DNA of 9,104 nt from Methanoregulaceae archaeon (lineage in GTDB: Archaea > Halobacteriota > Methanomicrobia > Methanomicrobiales > Methanospirillaceae). Where the stretch lies: NCBI GenBank assembly GCA_028679275.1, contig JAJRBV010000033.1:1-9104 (forward strand), in the 5' to 3' direction. A model generated the notes under the pieces. It saw nothing but the letters and a program-made list of their open reading frames with translations, was not told the origin of the DNA and made no database searches. Both the position numbers and the translations under genes were made by a program. Numbering within the stretch: the first letter of the stretch is position 1; each line of letters opens with the position of its first letter. Below, piece by piece: positions 6,323 to 9,104 of this stretch.

Positions 6323-7204
6323 ATGACCGAGATCCCCAAAGAGGAGTATGTCCTGAAGTGCACATCGGCGTGTGCAGGGTGCCCCTCCTCCCTTATTCTC
6401 CGGTATGTCCTCAAGGCAGCGGGGCCTGATACGGTCCTCGTTGTTCCCGCCTGCTGCACCAGCGTCATCCAGGGTATCTTCCCCAGTACCGCACTGAATG
6501 TTCCGGTATACAACGTTGCATTCGCTGCCGCGGCAGCGTGTGCATCGGGAATGAGCGAGGCATTACAGAAAGCCGGAAAAAAGACCAATGTGATCGTATA
6601 TGCAGGTGATGGTGGGACGGTCGATATCGGCATCCAGGCGCTGTCGGGAGCATTCGAAAGGGAGACCGATTTCCTGTATATCTGCTATGACAACGAGGCA
6701 TACGGGAACACCGGTATGCAGCGATCAGGGTCAACGCCTGTTGGTGCCCGGACTACCACCACACCGGGCGGGAAAATCCATGCAAAGAAGGATCTCGATG
6801 CCATCGTTGCAGCCCACAACCCGCCCTACCTGGCAACAGCTTGTGCCGCTTACCCGCAGGACCTCTTTAAAAAGGTCGTAAAAGCACTCTCTCTCCGGGG
6901 CTCGAAGTTCATCCATGTCCTTGCCCCCTGTCCGCCGGGATGGCGCTTCTCTTCGGAGATGACCATTGAGATGGGGAAACTCGCGGTCAAATCAGGCATG
7001 TGGATCCTGTATGAGAGGGAATTTGGAAAGGTCACTATCAACGGTCCTTCAAAAGCGGCAATGATTAAACCTGTTCCGCTCGAGGAGTACCTTTCGGGCC
7101 AGGGCAGGTTTAAGGGTATCGACCGGAAGGCATTCGATGCACTGAAGTCGCAGGCACAGCTCCGCGCAGAGCACCTGAAGAAGGAGGCGGACGGATTATG
7201 CTGA
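6323..7204 (+). CDS. porB: Pyruvate:ferredoxin oxidoreductase (pyruvate synthase) beta subunit
   Basis: This subunit binds thiamine diphosphate and an Fe-S cluster in the enzyme that interconverts pyruvate + CoA with acetyl-CoA + CO2 + reduced ferredoxin. The 293-residue protein has the pyrophosphate/Mg motif AGDGGTVDIG (94-103) followed by DNEAYGNTG (123-131), which is diagnostic of the PorB family. Likely [4Fe-4S] ligands are C17, C20, C44 or C45, and C203 (PCPPGW). Length matches archaeal PorB. It is the first gene of the four-subunit set; its stop lies inside the alpha gene start (7-nt overlap). The N-terminal motif reads CAGCP where many homologues have CxGCG. A 2-oxoacid other than pyruvate cannot be excluded from this subunit alone. 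Confidence 0.9.
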   Translation: MTEIPKEEYVLKCTSACAGCPSSLILRYVLKAAGPDTVLVVPACCTSVIQGIFPSTALNVPVYNVAFAAAAACASGMSEALQKAGKKTNVIVYAGDGGTVDIGIQALSGAFERETDFLYICYDNEAYGNTGMQRSGSTPVGARTTTTPGGKIHAKKDLDAIVAAHNPPYLATACAAYPQDLFKKVVKALSLRGSKFIHVLAPCPPGWRFSSEMTIEMGKLAVKSGMWILYEREFGKVTINGPSKAAMIKPVPLEEYLSGQGRFKGIDRKAFDALKSQAQLRAEHLKKEADGLC

Positions 7205-8310
7205 CCGTTGCAACCGGAAATAAAGCAGTCGCGGCAGCGGTAAAAGAAGTCAGGCCGCAGGTCATCGCGGCATACCCTATCACCCCGCAGACCGAGATTG
7301 TGGAGCAAATTGCAGAGTATGTTGCATCCGGTGAACTGGACAGCCGGTATATCCCCGTTGAGAGCGAGCACTCTGCGATGGCAGCCTGCATCGGGGCCGG
7401 TATCACGGGGGCAAGGACGTTTACCGCGACAAGTTCGCACGGCCTCCTCTACATGCACGAGATGGTCAACTGGGCCGCTGGGGCCAGGCTCCCTATCGTG
7501 ATGGCGAATGTGAACCGGGCGATCGGACCCGGCTGGAATGTCTGGGCCGAGCACACCGATGCCTTCCAGGAGCGGGATACCGGCTGGCTCCAGGTCTATG
7601 TCAGCACGGTCCAGGAAGCGTACGATGCTACCATCATGGCATTCCGGATCGCTGAACACGAGGATGTCCTCCTTCCCGTAATGGTCAACCTGGACGGATT
7701 TCTCCTGTCACACTCCATGCAGTCGCTCGAGACGATAACACCAGGCAGCTTTGTTCCCCCCCTTCACCTTCCCCACGCGATTGATATCTCAAATCCTGCA
7801 GGTTACGGAACGCTGACCGGGCCTGATGAGCACTTCCGGTTCCGGTGGGAGATCGAACAGTCGATGCGGAAATCGGTGAGGGTCATTGCGGAGACCGAGC
7901 AGGACTTTGCCGAAAGGTTCGGCCGGAACTACGGAGTTGCCGAAGAGTACAGGTATGAGGATGCCGATGTGGTGGTGATTGCCATGGGAACCCTTGGAAA
8001 GGAGGCGGAAGTCGCGGTGGACCTGTTACGAAATGAGGGGGTGAATGCAGGATCACTCAGGATTCGCTGGCTCCGCCCGTTCCCTGAACTCGACCTCTCC
8101 GGTCGAGACATCGTGGTGATCGATCGTGATTATTCGTTCGGTTTTGGAGGGATCCTGGCCCATTCCCTGATGGCCAGGTCACGCATCGAGCCTTATAGCG
8201 TGATTGCGGGTCTTGGCGGGCAGGAGGTCACCTTCGATGATATCGCAGGGTTTGTAAGAGACCGGAAGCCTGGCAGGGAATTCTGGTTTGGGGTGAACGG
8301 CAATGTATGA
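7198..8310 (+). CDS. porA: Pyruvate:ferredoxin oxidoreductase (pyruvate synthase) alpha subunit
   Basis: The alpha subunit supplies the pyrimidine-binding and substrate-handling domains. The 370-residue protein begins with GNKAVAAA and YPITPQTEIVE (26-36), then VESEHSAMAACIGA (54-67), TSSHGL (78-83), QERDTGW (124-130) and VNLDGFLLSH (163-172). The second domain (about 255-370) resembles the transketolase C-terminal fold, with RWLRPFP (290-296) and DRDYSFGFGG (309-318). This pattern matches PorA. The segment MANVNRAIGPGWNVWAEH (102-119) differs from the classic ANRALSAPINIW-type sequence, so substrate preference could differ. GGAGG lies about 10 nt before the ATG, within the end of the beta gene. 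It overlaps beta by 7 nt and gamma by 8 nt. Confidence 0.9.
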   Translation: MLTVATGNKAVAAAVKEVRPQVIAAYPITPQTEIVEQIAEYVASGELDSRYIPVESEHSAMAACIGAGITGARTFTATSSHGLLYMHEMVNWAAGARLPIVMANVNRAIGPGWNVWAEHTDAFQERDTGWLQVYVSTVQEAYDATIMAFRIAEHEDVLLPVMVNLDGFLLSHSMQSLETITPGSFVPPLHLPHAIDISNPAGYGTLTGPDEHFRFRWEIEQSMRKSVRVIAETEQDFAERFGRNYGVAEEYRYEDADVVVIAMGTLGKEAEVAVDLLRNEGVNAGSLRIRWLRPFPELDLSGRDIVVIDRDYSFGFGGILAHSLMARSRIEPYSVIAGLGGQEVTFDDIAGFVRDRKPGREFWFGVNGNV

Positions 8311-8830
8311 GATCCGTATCCATTCCCGGGGGGGACAGGGCGGGGTCACTGCCGCCCGGCTCCTTGCGCTCGCCGCATTCCGTGACGGAAAATATGCAAC
8401 GGCATGCCCGTTTTATGGAGCGGAACGACGGGGAGCCCCCGTAGTCTCCTATGTCCGGATCGATGACCGGCCGATCCGGGTTTACAGCCAGATACGAAAC
8501 CCGGACCTGGTCGTTGTCCTCGATCCAAGCGTGATGGAGGTTGTGGATGTCCTCCATGGTTTAAAACCTGGCGGAGAAGTCCTGATCAACGGAAGGGACA
8601 GGGGAACGATACAGGGGTATCCTGCCCGTGCGGTCGACCTGACCGGGATAGCACTCAAAGAAAAACTGATCGTTGCGGGGAGTCCGATCCTTAATACCCC
8701 GGTACTTGGCGCACTCGCAAAGATGGGAATAATCTCCGTCGATTCGGCAAAGAACGCGATCCGCGAGATGTTTACCGATGAAAGAAATGTCAGGGCTGCA
8801 GAGGCGGCCTACCAGGAGCTGGTGATATGA
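8303..8830 (+). CDS. porC: Pyruvate:ferredoxin oxidoreductase (pyruvate synthase) gamma subunit
   Basis: This 175-residue protein has the gamma-subunit hallmarks HSRGGQGGVTAARLLA (7-22), CPFYGAERRGAPV (35-47), YSQIRNPDLVVVLD (61-74) and SPILNTPVLGALAKMG (residues 127-142). In related enzymes this domain helps bind CoA and closes the complex. Length fits stand-alone PorC/PorG. GGTGA lies 6 nt before the ATG, still inside the alpha gene. The stop overlaps the delta start as ATGA. The symbol is porC or porG depending on the naming scheme. Confidence 0.9.
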   Translation: MYEIRIHSRGGQGGVTAARLLALAAFRDGKYATACPFYGAERRGAPVVSYVRIDDRPIRVYSQIRNPDLVVVLDPSVMEVVDVLHGLKPGGEVLINGRDRGTIQGYPARAVDLTGIALKEKLIVAGSPILNTPVLGALAKMGIISVDSAKNAIREMFTDERNVRAAEAAYQELVI

Positions 8831-9072
8831 GCACCCGTCCGGCGATGAGCAGGCCGGTCAGGGGGGCGTCGGGGAAGACCGGTTCCTGGCGTGTCTTCAG
8901 ACCTGTTGTCGACAAGAAACAATGCAATGCATGCGGGCTCTGTGCCATGTTCTGCCCTGATGCAGCGATCAGCGAGGATCTCGAAGTCGACCTCGACTAC
9001 TGCAAGGGATGCGGGATCTGTGCCCAGGAGTGCCCGAAAAAAGCGATCTCCATGGTCCGGGAAGAGAAATAA
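8827..9072 (+). CDS. porD: Pyruvate:ferredoxin oxidoreductase (pyruvate synthase) delta subunit, 2x[4Fe-4S] ferredoxin
   Basis: This 81-residue ferredoxin-like subunit passes electrons from the catalytic core to soluble ferredoxin. Two complete [4Fe-4S] motifs are visible: C33-x2-C36-x2-C39-x3-C43-P and C59-x2-C62-x2-C65-x3-C69-P. The N-terminal stretch KTGSWRVFRPVVD (18-30) is typical of PorD. AGGAG lies 8 nt before the ATG and the gene shares ATGA with the gamma stop. It is the last gene, followed by a terminator. Confidence 0.92.
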   Translation: MSTRPAMSRPVRGASGKTGSWRVFRPVVDKKQCNACGLCAMFCPDAAISEDLEVDLDYCKGCGICAQECPKKAISMVREEK

Positions 9073-9102
9073 AAACCGCGCATCATCGGTTTAAAATTTT
9101 TT
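9073..9102 (+). terminator. Hairpin plus T-run after the por operon
   Basis: AAACCG (9073-9078) pairs with CGGTTT (9087-9092) across an 8-base loop, and six Ts follow at 9097-9102. It begins immediately after the delta stop codon and marks the end of the operon. Confidence 0.6.
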
Positions 9103-9104
9103 GC

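Noticed and set aside
6850..7659. A 269-codon minus-strand open frame across the beta/alpha junction of the oxidoreductase
   Set aside because: It lies fully antisense to two unmistakable por genes. Its product resembles no family and such frames are common opposite GC-rich coding DNA.

Overview
The window looks like chromosome from a methanogenic euryarchaeon, most likely a Methanomicrobiales-type organism. The indicators are an archaeal RibL-type FAD synthase, the archaea-restricted dihydropteroate-synthase-related protein, a split four-subunit pyruvate:ferredoxin oxidoreductase, GGTGA/GGAG ribosome binding sites and TATA-like boxes just upstream of starts. This placement is inferred from gene content; there is no rRNA to confirm it. 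No mobile element, tRNA, rRNA or CRISPR array was seen.

Layout. (1) About 1-1472: two divergent genes for cysteine-rich predicted metal-binding proteins, a DUF2284 protein on the minus strand (3' end cut by the left edge) and a DUF5714 protein on the plus strand. They share a short promoter region. (2) 1473-1964: an AT-rich stretch of about 490 bases with no convincing gene. (3) 4229 down to 1965, minus strand: a probable three-gene operon of a DHPS-related protein (DUF6513-like, DHPS-like barrel, DUF4346-like), a small JAMM/MPN metalloprotease-like protein and FAD synthase RibL. The last two overlap by 4 nt. (4) 4272-5731, plus strand, divergent from that operon: a PHP-domain phosphoesterase overlapping tRNA pseudouridine synthase TruA. 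(5) 5790-6248: a YkgJ-type cysteine-cluster protein. (6) 6323-9072: beta, alpha, gamma and delta subunits of a 2-oxoacid (probably pyruvate) ferredoxin oxidoreductase, with overlaps of 7, 8 and 4 nt, closed by a hairpin plus T-run.

How the genes work together. The oxidoreductase makes pyruvate from acetyl-CoA and CO2 with reduced ferredoxin (or the reverse), the entry point of carbon into biosynthesis in methanogens. The minus-strand operon groups a flavin-cofactor enzyme with a pterin-enzyme relative and an orphan JAMM protein. TruA modifies tRNA. The window is mostly core archaeal metabolism. The parts with undescribed biology are the DUF2284/DUF5714 pair, the DHPS-related/JAMM/RibL operon, and an unusual substrate-pocket segment in the alpha subunit of the oxidoreductase.
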